A stretch of 64,000 nucleotides of DNA from Cavia porcellus (Eukaryota; Chordata; Mammalia; Rodentia; Caviidae), in NCBI RefSeq assembly GCF_034190915.1, contig NW_026947488.1, positions 7,760,501-7,824,500 of the forward strand. Direction: 5' to 3'. Below the pieces are notes generated by a model that was not told the origin of the DNA, did not search any database, and worked only from the letters and a program-made list of their open reading frames with translations. Each line of letters starts with the position of its first letter. Positions within the stretch are counted from its first letter, which is position 1. This document shows positions 12,051-22,854 of the stretch, in pieces. The position numbers and the translations under genes are program-made.

Positions 12051-12078
12051 TTTTAAATTTTTTTATTTTGAAAAGAAT

Positions 12079-12690
12079 AAAACCAAATGAAAAAACAAAA
12101 CAAAACAAAACAGTGTCATTCAAAACAAAAACATGGACATAGTAAATAATTTAAAACCACAATACAAGGTAATCTACAATGGTTACCATGATGTCTCTTG
12201 TTATCTTCAATAGAATTGCCCATGTCATCAGATACAATAAAATTGAACATAGCAGTACAGAACAAAATCAATAAAAATAAAACATTGGAGACATTATAGG
12301 ACTTCAAAAGAGGGTAATAGTCAAACCAGAATGGGTATCATAGTGAGTCTTATTGTCTTCAGAATAGTTGCCTATACTCTGAGACTTGATACTATCAAAC
12401 ATAACGGATTCAAATAAAATCAGTCAAGACAAGATGGTGATTGAACAAGATAGATTCAAATAAAATCAGTCAAAACAAGGCAGTGAAAGCAATACAGGAT
12501 TTCAGATGAAGTTTACAGGAAATTAAAAATGGTTACCATATTATCCAAAGATACCGTAGCATCTATGGAATAGCTGTCTATACCCTCAAATCTAGTACAA
12601 GTAGACAAACTGGAACAGAATATAACCAAACTAAACAGAGTGATGAGAGTAATATGGTTTTCAAATCATAATACAAGATTAACAATGTCT
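12079..12690 (-). repeat. Tandem ~152-bp units in the LINE 3' UTR
   Basis: On the plus strand, units start at 12,179 (ATGGTTACCATGATG), 12,331 (ATGGGTATCATAGTG) and 12,529 (ATGGTTACCATATTA). A fourth decayed start is near 12,681, and a partial unit lies at 12,079-12,178. Spacings are 152, 198 and about 152 bp. The 198-bp unit holds an extra 46-bp direct duplication of 'gattcaaataaaatcagtc' (12,407 and 12,453), and 198 minus 46 gives 152. Each unit repeats the same order: 'ttaccat', 'tcttat/gttatcttca', 'gttgcc.ata', 'ctatcaaac', 'aaaatca'. The relative at 58.4 kb has the same units. Confidence 0.78.
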
Positions 12691-13253
12691 TCCCTGTTTA
12701 GACAATTCCTCCCCTTTCACTTTCCCAGGGTACATCGTACATTTTATATTCCACTAATTCCTTTAGTTTTTAGATTAGGGAGGCAACCCACTATTTACCT
12801 AAGTGATTCTGAACCTTTTTACCCCTGAGCTTGATCTCAAGTTGTATCTATTTACCTACAAGAACCTCAAAGTTTTCATTCCTTATAGCTGAGTAGTTCT
12901 CTGTTGTATAAAAGTGTCTTTCCAACCAATATGTGACTGATGGGTGAGCTACCCCCACTTTTTTCTGGTTCCCTGTCACATAGAACATTATTTTCTCATC
13001 TTTGACTTTCAGTCCATAAACCCTTTTTCAGATTAAATATATTTCTTATTAGAGCATCTCAATGGACCCTATCTCCTGATCCACTCTGCCCGTGTTTCTT
13101 TTTATTAGTGTATGGAGGCCATCCATGTTAGCAATTATGGCCAATCTTCTCTGCCTCATCTCTGCTATGCTATTTTTCTGCCATTGGTTGTCTACTCTTC
13201 CCCTTCATTCCACTGTTGACCCCATTCAGTGAGCCTTCTCTGTTGTTATTCTT

Positions 13254-13362
13254 TTTTTTTTTTTTTTTTGTCTTTTTCGTTTTTATCGGTACCAGGGATC
13301 GAACTCACGACTGCCTGCTTGCAAGGCAGGCGCTTATGCCACTGAGCTAAACCTCCATCCCC
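13254..13362 (-). mobile_element. ID-like tRNA-Ala SINE, young copy with 17-bp TSD
   Basis: A poly(T) run precedes 'ggtaccagggatcgaactc' on the plus strand. In reverse complement the element shows box A (TAGCTCAGTGGC), an anticodon arm GCCTGC-CTTGCAA-GCAGGC with anticodon TGC (Ala), and box B (GAGTTCGATCC). Its tail is 'gataaaaacgaaaaagaca'. A 17-bp duplication, TCTCTGTTGTTATTCTT, flanks it at 13,237-13,253 and 13,363-13,379. It differs from the copy at 57.1 kb at only a few body positions, so both are recent. It sits inside the half-L1. Confidence 0.9.
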
Positions 13363-13538
13363 TCTCTGTTGTTATTCTTGAAACCACAGACTTTTTTCTC
13401 TCTCTCTAGAATGTCCTTCAGTATTTTTTATAGGGTTGCGTTGGTGGTCATTTACTCCCCCAGTTCCTCTTTGTCAAGGAAGCATCTTGTTTCTCCACTA
13501 ATTTTGAGAGACAGTTTTACAGGATACATCAGTCTGGG

Positions 13539-14039
13539 TTAGAGGTTATTTTGTTTCAGGGCTTGGATTACTTTCCTCCAAGCTCTTCTTGATTTGATGG
13601 TTTGGGTCAAGAAGTCTGCCATGATTCTCATGGGTTTTCCTTTATAGGTGATGTGTTTCTTTTCTCTGACAGCTTTTAATATTCTGCTCTTTTGCTGAAT
13701 TTCTGGGATCTTGATTATTATATGTCTAGGTGTAGATCTATTTTGGTTATAGCTGGCTGGAGTTCTGTATGCCTTATATATCTGGATAACATTTCTTTTT
13801 CCTATGCTTGGGAATTTTTCTTTAATTATTTTTGTAAATAGCCTTTGTATTTCATTTATGTTTACCCCTGCTTTTTCACTCATGTATTTTATTCTTAAGT
13901 TACAGATCCTCTTGTCATCTTCTAGCCTTTGTATTGTTACTTCCTGGTTCCTTGTCATTTTTAAGAGATTTTTCCTTTCATGATTACACATTACAAACCT
14001 GTCCCCAATGTTTGATAGTCTATCTTTAGTTTCTTTCAA
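13539..14039 (-). pseudogene. LINE-1 ORF1p-like fragment, 166 codons open
   Basis: The open frame corresponds to the C-terminal two-thirds of an L1-type ORF1 protein, the RNA-binding nucleic-acid chaperone of the retrotransposon particle. Visible marks are a coiled-coil end (about residues 1-45), the RRM with 'LRIKYMSEKAGVN' and 'EIQRLFTKIIKEKFPS' (about 48-80), the family signature 'RSTPRHIIIKIPEIQQKSRI' (about 101-120), 'AVREKKHITYKGKPMRIMAD' (about 123-142) and the final 'RRAWRKVIQALK'. The stop is a genuine-looking TAA at 13,539-13,541. Reading upstream, the frame meets an in-frame TAA just before 'NSIESW', so the protein is broken in its coiled coil. No ORF2 follows. Confidence 0.85.
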
Positions 14040-15063
14040 GCAGTTTTTCCAGCTTTCAATGGAGTTTTAAATTTCCTGATAGTCTCTTTGAATCTGTTTC
14101 ATGTATTCTAGATTTTTAAAATATTCTTCATCGAAGGTTTCTCTCCTTTTTCTATGCCCCTCCATTATTCCATCTGTGACTTCTTGAGAGGCACTTAGCA
14201 TTTCTTCTATTATTTTCCTTATATCTTCTTTTATTTGCATTAGAATTTGTTTTTAGTTCTTTTATAGTGTCATGAAGGTAATTCTTTATGTCAGATGCTA
14301 TTTTCTGACACGCAGGTGTGCAACCTCCGATCTCTTGGCTGTGTTTACCTCCAATGGGCCATTAGTGTTTGTTTTGGGGGCTGGAGATTTCCTTTTGTTT
14401 CTTTCTCTTGTCATGTTTCTGGTTTCCTCCAGAGGAGTAGACAATGGGGGTCCCTGGCACTTCCTGTATATTGCCTGTGATTACTCTGAAGTATGCTGAC
14501 TAGGGATTGCTGCCCTTCCTAGTCTGCTGATGGCCGCTGAAGTACAAGCAGAGGCGAGGCAGGCTGGCATCTCCCTTCTGAGATGGTCACGCTCTGGGAG
14601 TCTTCATCACGTTAGTGTGTGCTGCATGGATGGGCCAGTTAGATATAGTTTCAGGGAGACCTCGTCCTTTGCTATTGGATCACACACAGAGGCGGGACTC
14701 AGTGCGAGCAATTCTCACCAGTCTGCTCTGCACTAGGAGTGGCTGACTGAAGCTGCTGCAGTTCTGGTTCCAGACTTATTCTGCCAGACTCCAAAATGCC
14801 ACCCGGCCCCCTCACCCACTCCAGCAGGAAGACTGGTTTCTGTGCACTCACTGCAAGCTAATACAGAGCTCCGAGCCAGATCTCTGAGCTCCATTTTGCT
14901 GTTCCCTTCCCCGACTGCCTATGCCCGCTGAGGCCCTCAGGCTTGCCAACCCCCAACTTCTCCCTACTGTGTGACTCTGGATTCCAGCGGCATTTCTTAC
15001 ACAAGGGGACCAGTTCTGGTGGGAGTGAGTCTGGCTATACAGCCTTCTGTCTATGATTTTTGT

Positions 15064-15325
15064 TTTTTTCCCTTTTCCTTTCCCTTCAGTTTCTCCCTGG
15101 ATGGAGAGTATCCATCTCCCTCCATCTGGCCTTCTCCAGGACGTTTTATCCCAGCATCTGAGCTGTTTCTCTCAGAGAGGCTCCCTATTTTTCTGCTTAT
15201 TGATCTGATATCTTCTGTTCATTATCCATTTCAGTTATCTTGCCACAGGACTTTCCACTTTCATTCCAAAACAGTGCCAGGATAATCTAGAAACACGCAT
15301 CAGTGGTCATTGCCTGTTATTTTAA
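15064..15325. other. Unassigned sequence
   Basis: Pyrimidine-rich stretches lie near 15,066-15,100. No repeat or exon was recognised. Confidence 0.4.
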
Positions 15326-15329
15326 CTTC

Positions 15330-15862
15330 TTTTTGCCACTTACCATATATTTGGTAGCTTTAAGCAACACGTAGTTAGCGTCTTTCAGTTCCAGAGGTCA
15401 GAAATCCTAATGTCAAGGGGCCTGCAGCACCATGTTCATTTTGGAGATTTTAGAGGATGGTGCACCATTTTCTCCTTTCACATTCTAGGCTGCTACATGT
15501 CTTGGATTGTAGTCCCCATCTTCAAAGCCAAAAGTATAGAGATTCAAATACCTTTCTCTCTCTCTCTCTCTCTGTCTCTCTCTGACTTCTTTCATTATCA
15601 CATTTCCATCACTTTATACTTGGACCAAATAAGCCCATGCAACTATTTCAGCTGTCTCTGACTCTCCTCCCTTCCTGTTTCCCATTTGAGAAACCTCATT
15701 ATTACTTTGGACCCATCTGAATGATACAGGGAGAATGACCTCATCTCAAAATCCTTGACTTAGTCATGTCTGCAAAGTCTCTTTTTCCATGTAGAAATAT
15801 CAGGTTCATAGGTTCTGGACACCTGTAGGGAGAGAGGCATCATGTTGTCTACCATATCAGTC
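15330..15862 (-). mobile_element. MLT1-like ERVL-MaLR LTR (old)
   Basis: It follows the antisense MLT1 pattern in order: 'tcagttccagaggtcagaaatcc', 'aaggggcctgcagcaccat', a CT-rich run, 'gggagaatgacctcatctc', 'cttagtcatgtctgcaaagtc' and 'aggttcataggttctggac'. An added (CT)n run of about 32 bp occurs at 15,553-15,584. It is diverged, with no flanking duplication seen. Confidence 0.7.
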
Positions 15863-15864
15863 TA

Positions 15865-18065
15865 AATCAAAAGCTTCCTTGTGTTTGCTGGAAGAGGATT
15901 CAATGCCTTATTGGTTGTGTGGGATCTCATTGCCCATCTGTTGGCTTTATCCTGAAGCCTTCTCCTCTGGAATGAGCTGCATGAGCAATAGCCCTCAGCT
16001 AGTGAAACACATGATCCCTGGGGATGCTCCTCATCTTCCCAGAGCCCTTCTACTCTCCCCTCCTCTCTTTCTGACAGTTCCAAGTTCACACGTAGCTTTC
16101 CTGGAAAGGCTTCTTTGCATCTTCTGCTGTTTGCCCTCAGGACCCAGTAGTGATCTCGTGCTACACACACTTATACCATGCTTTTCTTTCTTTTCTTCCT
16201 GTCACTTACTGAAGTTTCTAAGGGTAGCATCTGGCTCCTAAGTGATCTTATAGTTCCCTAACGTTTGAAATTCGTCTGTTTAGTTCACTGGTTCACCCTG
16301 GAGCTTGTCCAGAGCCCTCATCTCTATAAATTCTCAGTATGCATATATGAAATACATGCCAACTCATGCTCAGTTAATTGCATTCAGTGGGGAAAGTACT
16401 TTAAATAATTATTTAGAGCAATTGGAAATATTTGGCCTGTAGGCCATATCTATAGCAGCATTTACTGCTTTTCCTTCTTTGGACCTGTGTCGTCATGAGG
16501 AGAGTCTTAGTATGATTGATCATGATATTTTTTCTTCATGGGGTATGTAGCATTTGCCAGATAAATGTTTGTCCAATGGAAAAGTGAATGAAATATGCCT
16601 TTATCCCATGCTAAGAAGCTCTGTCAGTGGGTCTCATTGCCATCCGGAGCAGAATATCCTGCTAGAGTTGACCACATAGAATCCATTTTCAAGAAACAGT
16701 GAATCTCATCACCTAGACACTGTTCAGCATTTCTGATCCAAACACTCAAATTACCTGACAGAGCTTCCATTTTTCTATTATAACTGACTCTGATAAGCAT
16801 TGCTCCTGATCTTAATGTGGGGGTAATCCCACAGAAGAAGGTCCTGTTCTCATGATCAAAAGAAATCTGTTCACTACAGAATCTGTAATTGAATGAGTTT
16901 GTCCAAAACCAGTGTGATCCAGCTGGAAACTGACCAGTCAGGCTGAGACAGTGTTGAAAACTCATCCACATTACAGAGTGTATAAATGCAAGGTGACCCT
17001 GGTCAATGTATCATATGTACACATATGGAAATGTCACAATGAGATTTACTGATTTGTATAGTTAATATGCATTCATAACTCTACTAAAAAGAAAACAACA
17101 CACAGTGCCATGAGGTGCACATTTTTCATGGCCAGGAGACCCACCTTGAGTTCAGATACAGGTAAAGTAGGGCTAAGCCATGTTCAAGTGGCTACTCTTT
17201 AATAGGAACAGTTACAGTGAAATCTCAAACAACAATTGATATATTAGATTGTTATGTATTTATTTTCAGTGATGTGGGTTTAAATATGCAAGTTCTGACA
17301 CTGGCTGCATTTTTCAACTTTATGGCCACATAACCTGTTTTTGCAGATTGATGATGAGAAGCAAAAGTATCTGTTGGTGGTAGAAGAGCAAAGCTGATAT
17401 TTTATCTCTCTTTTCTTCAATTATTCTAAGAAGGAGAAAAGTTTTAGGCAAAGATAAATGGAAATTATCCAGTGACTTCAAATATATTACTCCCCAGATC
17501 TCTTGTCTGGGTAAATCAGAGATACCCACAACTATAGATAATGAGATAATTAAAAACTAATAAATATAAATGTGAGGTGTCTTTTACCATTAAGCCCAGG
17601 AAATGTATCTGATTATGAAACACTGACTCTGTATTTTGAAATGTCATATCAATTATAAGAGACATTTTTACAGATCTCCCTAAGACATATTTACATAAAA
17701 CTATATTTTCATACACCATGTAAAATACTGAAGCATAGATTTAATCAAAACTGTAAATAAGACTAAAGGTATGCTGCAAATGTGAAATATGCAACCATAA
17801 AAATTGTTGCAAAATTTTAAATCAATTTCACTCTGAATTATATTAGTTTTCTGATTAGTTGCATATCCCTCAGCCTCTGGCCTCCTCTTTCCCCAATTCA
17901 CCTTAATATTCTCTCATCGGAAAGAAGATATTTTGGGGAGGAAAGTCCCAGTTTTATGTTTCTGTGGTTGTTGGAAAGGGAAGTAAATTTGGAGCTTGCA
18001 TTTCTTCCTACATTCCAAACTGCATTTTCCAGCTTCTCCCTGAAGTCCTGAGAGCACGAGTGTAC
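15865..18065. other. Mostly unassigned; possible old L2 at 15.9-16.3 kb
   Basis: The part at about 15,900-16,300 has faint L2 3' features ('cctggaaaggcttctttgc'). A minus-strand open frame of 115 codons at 16,624-16,971 has no recognisable domain, no upstream promoter sign and no poly(A) tail, so I do not call it a gene. The rest is AT-rich unique sequence. Confidence 0.35.
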
Positions 18066-18069
18066 CAGT

Positions 18070-18222
18070 GCAGATGTGGGCTGGGATTTGGACCCAGGTC
18101 CTAACTCTGACTCTGGCTGTGTCCCTTGGGCAAAGACTTCATGTTTCCTTGTTAGTAAAAGAGATGAATGATACTGAATGGTACCCAGCTCTTGGAGAGT
18201 GGTGATATTTAAAAGGGAGAGA
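18070..18222 (+). repeat. MIR SINE
   Basis: It contains 'gggatttggacccaggtcc', 'ctgactctggctgtgtccc', 'ttgggcaaagact' and 'catgtttccttgttagtaaaag', in MIR order. It is diverged. Confidence 0.65.
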
Positions 18223-18224
18223 TG

Positions 18225-18595
18225 CAGATTCTTTGACTGTTAGTTATGGTATATTAGCCTGATATTAAGAAATTCCTAGCAGAATCATGCAGTACAGTTC
18301 TGGGTGTGTCTTTGGATGAATGACATGTAGGCTAGCAATTTGGGTGGGAGAAACCATCCCATATGTAGGTGACATGAACCAATAGCCTTGTAGGCCGGAT
18401 AGGCTAAAATGGGAAAGACAGAAGTACCTTTGAATTTTTTCACTCTTTTTTAGTTTTCCAGTGTACACTTGTACCTGTGGACACTACTTGATCCTTGATT
18501 CTGTGACTTCCATTTTGGGTTGAGCAGCTACTGGATTATCCAGCTCTCCATTGTGGTGGCGCCCATCTCTGTGAGCCTACTTAATAAATTCCCTT

Positions 18596-18638
<43 letters not shown>

Positions 18639-19185
18639 CTCCCCATTGATTCTGCTCCTCCAGAGAATCTCAACTAATAGTCTCTGGTACTTCTCAATTA
18701 TTGCTCTTATCACCTTGCAACAGACATTGTACATATTTCTATTACTTACTGTATTTAGGGTGCTGGCCCTCTAATGTCTATGTTATGGTTACATGCAGGT
18801 GATTGTGTGTAAGAGGCATCAAATGATCAGAGTTTGTGCTGTAACCTGGTGATTTAACCGGGATGACCATTTGTTTCAGTGTCATCAGGAGCTCTTTGGG
18901 CAGACCTGCTTCTTCATTCTTTGCAAATCATAACCTGTTAAAGAACTTGATTTCTGGGAATCTGTCTGTAAATATGTCTTTACCTGGCTCACCAAATGAG
19001 GTTATTCTTTTAGTTGGAGAACAAGCGAAGCATAGGAAAGAAAAGGAGACCTGGAAATTGCAGTTGAAGGAAAGCTAAGAGGTGGAGTTACTAACTTATT
19101 CTGGTTTTCCAGGGATGGTACTTGTTTTAGCACTGGTTATATCGTGCCATAGCAATCTTTCTTTCCACTCTATGCAAATTGGAAT
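18225..19185. other. Unassigned sequence with an (AT)n microsatellite
   Basis: An (AT)n run of 39 bp occupies 18,598-18,636. Nearby open frames are shaped by it. No gene was recognised. Confidence 0.5.
18598..18636. repeat. (AT)n microsatellite
   Basis: This is an uninterrupted alternating AT run of about 19 dinucleotides, likely polymorphic. Confidence 0.97.
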
Positions 19186-19189
19186 GTTA

Positions 19190-19390
19190 GGAGGACTGAT
19201 GGTTACATAGGCCTGGGTGGGCAGGGGGAGTGACCATAAATGGGCATTCCTTTTTTAGGGTGATGGAAATGTTCTAGATTAGGAGGCAGTCACAACTTTG
19301 TAAATATATTGAAATCCTCTGACTGGCACTCCTAAAACAGGTGAATTTTTGTGCATGTAAGTTATATTTCAATAAATCTGCTTAAAAAGA
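19190..19390 (+). mobile_element. L1M 3' end fragment
   Basis: It ends with the typical L1M 3' UTR run 'gtgatggaaatgttctaga', 'cacaactttgtaaatatattg', 'gtgaatttttgtgcatgtaag' and 'ttatatttcaataaat', followed by a decayed A-rich tail. Confidence 0.78.
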
Positions 19391-19559
19391 GGTCATGATG
19401 TTTTCAGAATAAAGCGTTTGAACTTTTTGATAGAAAAATAATAATACTTGGTCCACAAAATGAATGTACACATTAGGAGTTTTAAATGAATTTCCCGCTG
19501 AATTGGAAAAGACTTAAAAAGATCAATAAACCTGAGTTGGTTTCATGCTTGACTGCTCA

Positions 19560-19835
19560 GTGGTGTGAATTAACAATGTTTAAATAGACAACTTGGCAGG
19601 ATAGAGTGAAATATAAAATGTGCATTCTCTTTGATTCAGTGATATCATTTCCAAAACATGAGGGTAATTGCTAAGTATGCAAAGACGTTTGTGCAAGGAT
19701 ATTCACTAGATGTTTGTACTAGATACAATGATTTAAAATTAGAAAAACTTAAATGTCAATTAATGATGAATTACTTAGATGCGTCACAACAAGTCTAATG
19801 TGAGAATATAAATATATGTCCTCATTTGGGTAGGT
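19560..19835 (+). mobile_element. L1M 3' UTR fragment, upstream part
   Basis: It carries the 'tgattcagtgatatcatttcc', 'gacgtttgtgcaaggatattc' and 'aaaacttaaatgtcaattaa' blocks that lie upstream of the region seen at 19.19-19.39 kb in a normal L1M. Because it lies downstream of that 3' end here, it belongs to a separate insertion. Confidence 0.6.
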
Positions 19836-20049
19836 TGGAACTGTCTCAGTTTTCGTACTGAAAGCCCTGAATTCAGAGAAAACCACCGGTCCCTGGCAAA
19901 CATAGATCATCAGCCTATTTCCTAAACCACAGCTAAAAGTATGTCACCAAAAATTAACAGGAATTTTCTTAGGCTGGTAGATTTGTAGTTCACTTAATTT
20001 TCTTTGGTAAGGTTTTTATTTGTTATGATTTTTTGGTATCATTCATATT

Positions 20050-21270
20050 TTTTATTAAATACTTTTTCAATAGCTCCCCCTGCCCCCACCAGATGGTAGG
20101 GCCTGCTGCAAGACGGTGAGTTTATGCTTGCACACTTCCATTACATCCTGGATTGTAGGGTTGGCTGGAAGACAGTGAATTCATGCTCGGGCCTCCTCCA
20201 TTATGCCAACCCCATCCAGATTGTGGGGCCAGCTGAAAGAGTGTAAGCCTGATGAAACCCCAAGACCCAGTGTACAATACCCCAGTGCACAGATGTACAC
20301 ACACCTTTGGAAGACAAAGTGATCGGCGAGACCAGTAATTGGAAACATCTGGAGCAGCAGTGGGGAGACAGCAGTTGGGCTCTGGAGAACCTTACTGACA
20401 GAAGGTCAGTCCCAGTCGCCACATTCAGAGGCCAAGATTAGCTCCATACCCAGCACCAGCACCTCTCTGGGGTCTAACACTGGTATTATCACAGAACTGT
20501 AAACATCAGACGAATGGAGGTTCTTGGGAAAGCTGTGAAAAACCAACTGCGTCTGGAGGCCATCCCCGAGGAACTGAGATCTTTCCTCCTTGAGAGCCAA
20601 TGGGCCCATTGAGAGAGGCCTCAGATATAGTGGTAGAGTGATATATACCATGGGAGGCTGGTGGGCATCAACATAGAAGGCACAATAAAAGAAAAAAGAG
20701 AAAGTGAAGGATGGCAAGATGCAGAGGCAGGATGTGGCCTCAGGCCCCCAGCCCACCCCGGCAGGGCTGGAACTCAATGAGATGGATGGAGTTGGAAGTC
20801 AAACACTGGAACTCTCTGAAATGGTAGCAATAGAAGTGAAAATATAAGTGGAAAATGCTATAGAGAAAGTGATCTTTCAGGTACAAAAAGAAATGCTGTT
20901 TAAAATCAAAGGTATTAGAGGAGACACAAATCAAAGAGTAGATGATCTTAGAAAAAGATGGAGACAAGAAATGCCCAACATGAAAAAAATGGAATCCATG
21001 AAACAGATTCAGCAGAGATCCAGAAGATTAAAACCTTCATTGAAAGTATATGCAACAGATTGAAGGAAAGAAATGATTGAATTTTGAAGACAGAATCGCA
21101 CCTAGTGATCATGGAAAGAAAGATATCTCAAAAAGAACAAGAGGCCGTGATAAATCAATCCAGCAGCTACAACGTGAAGGCAAGAAGAACCCAAGATTGC
21201 CTGCACAAATACATGTGTGTACAGAGGTCTTCTCCTACCCACGGGGAGCAAAACTGTAGAGTGCTGAATC
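20050..21270 (+). mobile_element. LINE 5' portion: short tandem units plus broken ORF1 start
   Basis: The left part (20,091-20,270) holds three related units of about 60-68 bp starting with AGATGGTAGGG, GGATTGTAGGG and AGATTGTGGGG. A GC-richer leader follows, then an ORF1-like coiled-coil region from about 20,770. Readable pieces include 'MENAIEKVIFQVQKEM' and 'MKKMESMKQIQQRSRR'. The latter shares the 'atgaaacagattca' stretch with the ORF1 of the half-L1 at 12-15 kb. Stop codons and a frame break interrupt it at about 20,846 and 21,060. It is probably a 3'-truncated relative of that element. Confidence 0.6.
20770..21100 (+). pseudogene. LINE ORF1 N-terminal coiled-coil remnant
   Basis: The translated frame is rich in E, K, Q and R with heptad-like spacing and contains 'ELNEMDGVGSQ', then after a stop 'MENAIEKVIFQVQKEM' and 'RVDDLRKRWRQEM'. 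This fits the trimerising coiled coil of ORF1p. It is broken by in-frame stops at about 20,846 and 21,061, and the RNA-binding part seen in the 13.5-kb copy is missing. Confidence 0.55.
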
Positions 21271-21274
21271 CTAT

Positions 21275-22285
21275 TTGCACCATTGTTCTCTGTGCACACA
21301 ATCCTACGAAAAAGTGTAAATGAGGCAGAGTGAGGGATTAGAAACAGTAAGAAACAGAATTCTCACAGTGTACTTCAGTAAGAGCTACGTGAAAGAAGCT
21401 TTCAAACTCTCTCACTTCCACCTTTCACATAGGAGGCACTCCAGCCTTCTCTTTGGTGCTCCACATTGCCAGCAGCACTGCTCTTGTGCTTTGGAGCCCT
21501 TATTAAGTAAATTAGAGCCACTTAACCATAAGCACTGTGGTACTGTGACAGTTGATCTGATAAGCCAGACAGCAACGAGGTGAGGACTGGGATCTTGGCA
21601 CAAATGCAGTGTGGCTACCTGGGGCAACATGATGAGCTGAGTCCTGGGCAGAATAAAGTGGGACAGGGAGGGATGCTCAGAATGGCATGCACTTTCAGCC
21701 TCGTGAATTGTTTGTTTCTGGCATTTTCCATTTAACGTTTTCAAGCTGTAGTTGACCTGGTGAGCCTTGATACCTAAATGTGTGTGTGAAACACTTAACA
21801 GGAATGAAAAAACTTCAAGTTACAGTTTCCTTATTTAGCCAGGTGTCAGGCCTTCCATGGGCATCAATATAAACACAACTTTCGTGTTACTTCCCAGGGC
21901 ACCATCACGTACTGTGACTTAGAGAGATTGCATTTGAGTGGGGATAGATTCACTTTTAAAATGTTACATTCTTGCTGACTATTGTCCAGTGGAGCCACTT
22001 TCAGGGTCCTTCATTTGGTCTCACCACCAAAGATGTACATGTACCAGTCCCCACAGAGTGCCTCACACCCATTATATGTTCCAGAAATGTGAGTCCTCTT
22101 CTCGCACCGTCTATTAAGGAGACAGCAGTTTTCACAAGCTGAGAGTGTTAGAACAAATGATAACTGGACCAGTAATTTTCTAAAAGCCTGCTGTGCAGAC
22201 TGCCAGGTGACTTGCCTCTACACAGAGAGAGCTTTCTCTGTCCATGTGGGAATTGGAAGACTTTTCCTCATTTCTGTCGGCCAAA
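21275..22285. other. Unassigned sequence
   Basis: Open frames of 87 and 110 codons on opposite strands overlap at 21.3-21.7 kb without domain support. No repeat was recognised with confidence. Confidence 0.4.
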
Positions 22286-22289
22286 TCAT

Positions 22290-22710
22290 CAGCAAGATCA
22301 ATGGCTTCCACTTCTAGAAACTTCCATGGTCTGCCTTGTGGTCTCTTCTTTCCTAATCTGAGCCATATTGTAAACTTCCACAGACTTCTAATTCATCTCT
22401 CTTCTGTCTGTTCCTGTCTTACTCCCTCTAGTCTGGTATTCATTCAAAAATCCTTCAGTATCTTAATTCGATCACCTTTCTATCCTTTCATGTCTCTCTG
22501 TGGCTTTACCATTCTCCTCAAATTCTCCTCAGACTTTCTTATCTTCCCCACTTCTCCCTCTGCTCCTCTGCACTCTTGCAGTCTTGGATGCCAATCTGCC
22601 CCTTGTGTGCACGCTCTTTCCAGCTCCGTGACTTTTGGGATTATTTTTTGTTTCTTGGGTTTGAAATGCTTTTCTTGGATGAACCACTCCTATTCATCCC
22701 TCTGAGTTCT
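22290..22710 (+). mobile_element. L2 LINE fragment
   Basis: It is pyrimidine-rich sequence in L2 order: 'catggtctgccttgtggtc', 'cttcctaatctgagcc', 'ctccctctgctcctctgc', 'tgtgcacgctctttccagc'. This explains the 153-codon plus-strand open frame at 22,244-22,705, which contains no domain of its own. The MaLR fragment at 22.71 kb abuts its end. Confidence 0.6.
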
Positions 22711-22711
22711 T

Positions 22712-22850
22712 TGTCTTAGTTTATTCTGTGCTGCTATAACTGAGCCTACAGACAAGGTAGTTCATAAAAAATCTGAAATGTATTTATTTCTTGTAGTTGC
22801 AGAAGCTTGAAAATCTACAACCAAGACTGCAAACAAAGACTAGGAAACTT
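22712..22850 (-). mobile_element. ERVL-MaLR LTR fragment (MST/MLT-like)
   Basis: It starts TGTCTTAGTTTATTCTGTGCTGCTATAAC-type sequence (first 12 bases TGTCTTAGTTTA) and continues 'gtagttcataaaaaatctg'. Similarity stops soon after, so only the LTR 3' part remains. Confidence 0.62.
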
Positions 22851-22854
22851 AAAC

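Larger units (their letters stand above)
12052..15060 (-). mobile_element. Half-L1-type LINE: 5' UTR, ORF1, tandem-repeat 3' UTR, no ORF2
   Basis: This is a LINE in minus orientation. Its 3' end is at about 12,052-12,079, where the tail reads as a T-rich run before 'gaaaagaataaaacc'. Going upstream on the minus strand come a 3' UTR of about 150-bp tandem units (12,079-12,690), more 3' region related to the L1 at 37.5 kb, an ORF1 C-terminal part (13,539-14,039), the ORF1 coiled coil (to about 14,260) and a GC-richer 5' UTR-like part (to about 15,060). Only about 0.6 kb separates the ORF1 stop from the 3' UTR, so the roughly 3.8-kb ORF2 is absent. That is the layout known for HAL1 elements, though an internal deletion of an L1 is the alternative. 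An ID-like SINE is inserted at 13,254-13,362. Confidence 0.72.

Noticed and set aside
11710..12142. Overlapping 126- and 131-codon plus-strand frames
   Set aside because: Both run into LINE 3' UTR sequence and have low-complexity ends; no domain.
16624..16971. 115-codon minus-strand open frame
   Set aside because: No recognisable domain, splice sites or poly(A) tail; an open frame of this length is expected by chance in a window of this size.
22244..22705. 153-codon plus-strand open frame
   Set aside because: It lies almost entirely in L2-like sequence, is Ser/Leu/Phe-rich as expected from pyrimidine-rich DNA, and shows no domain.
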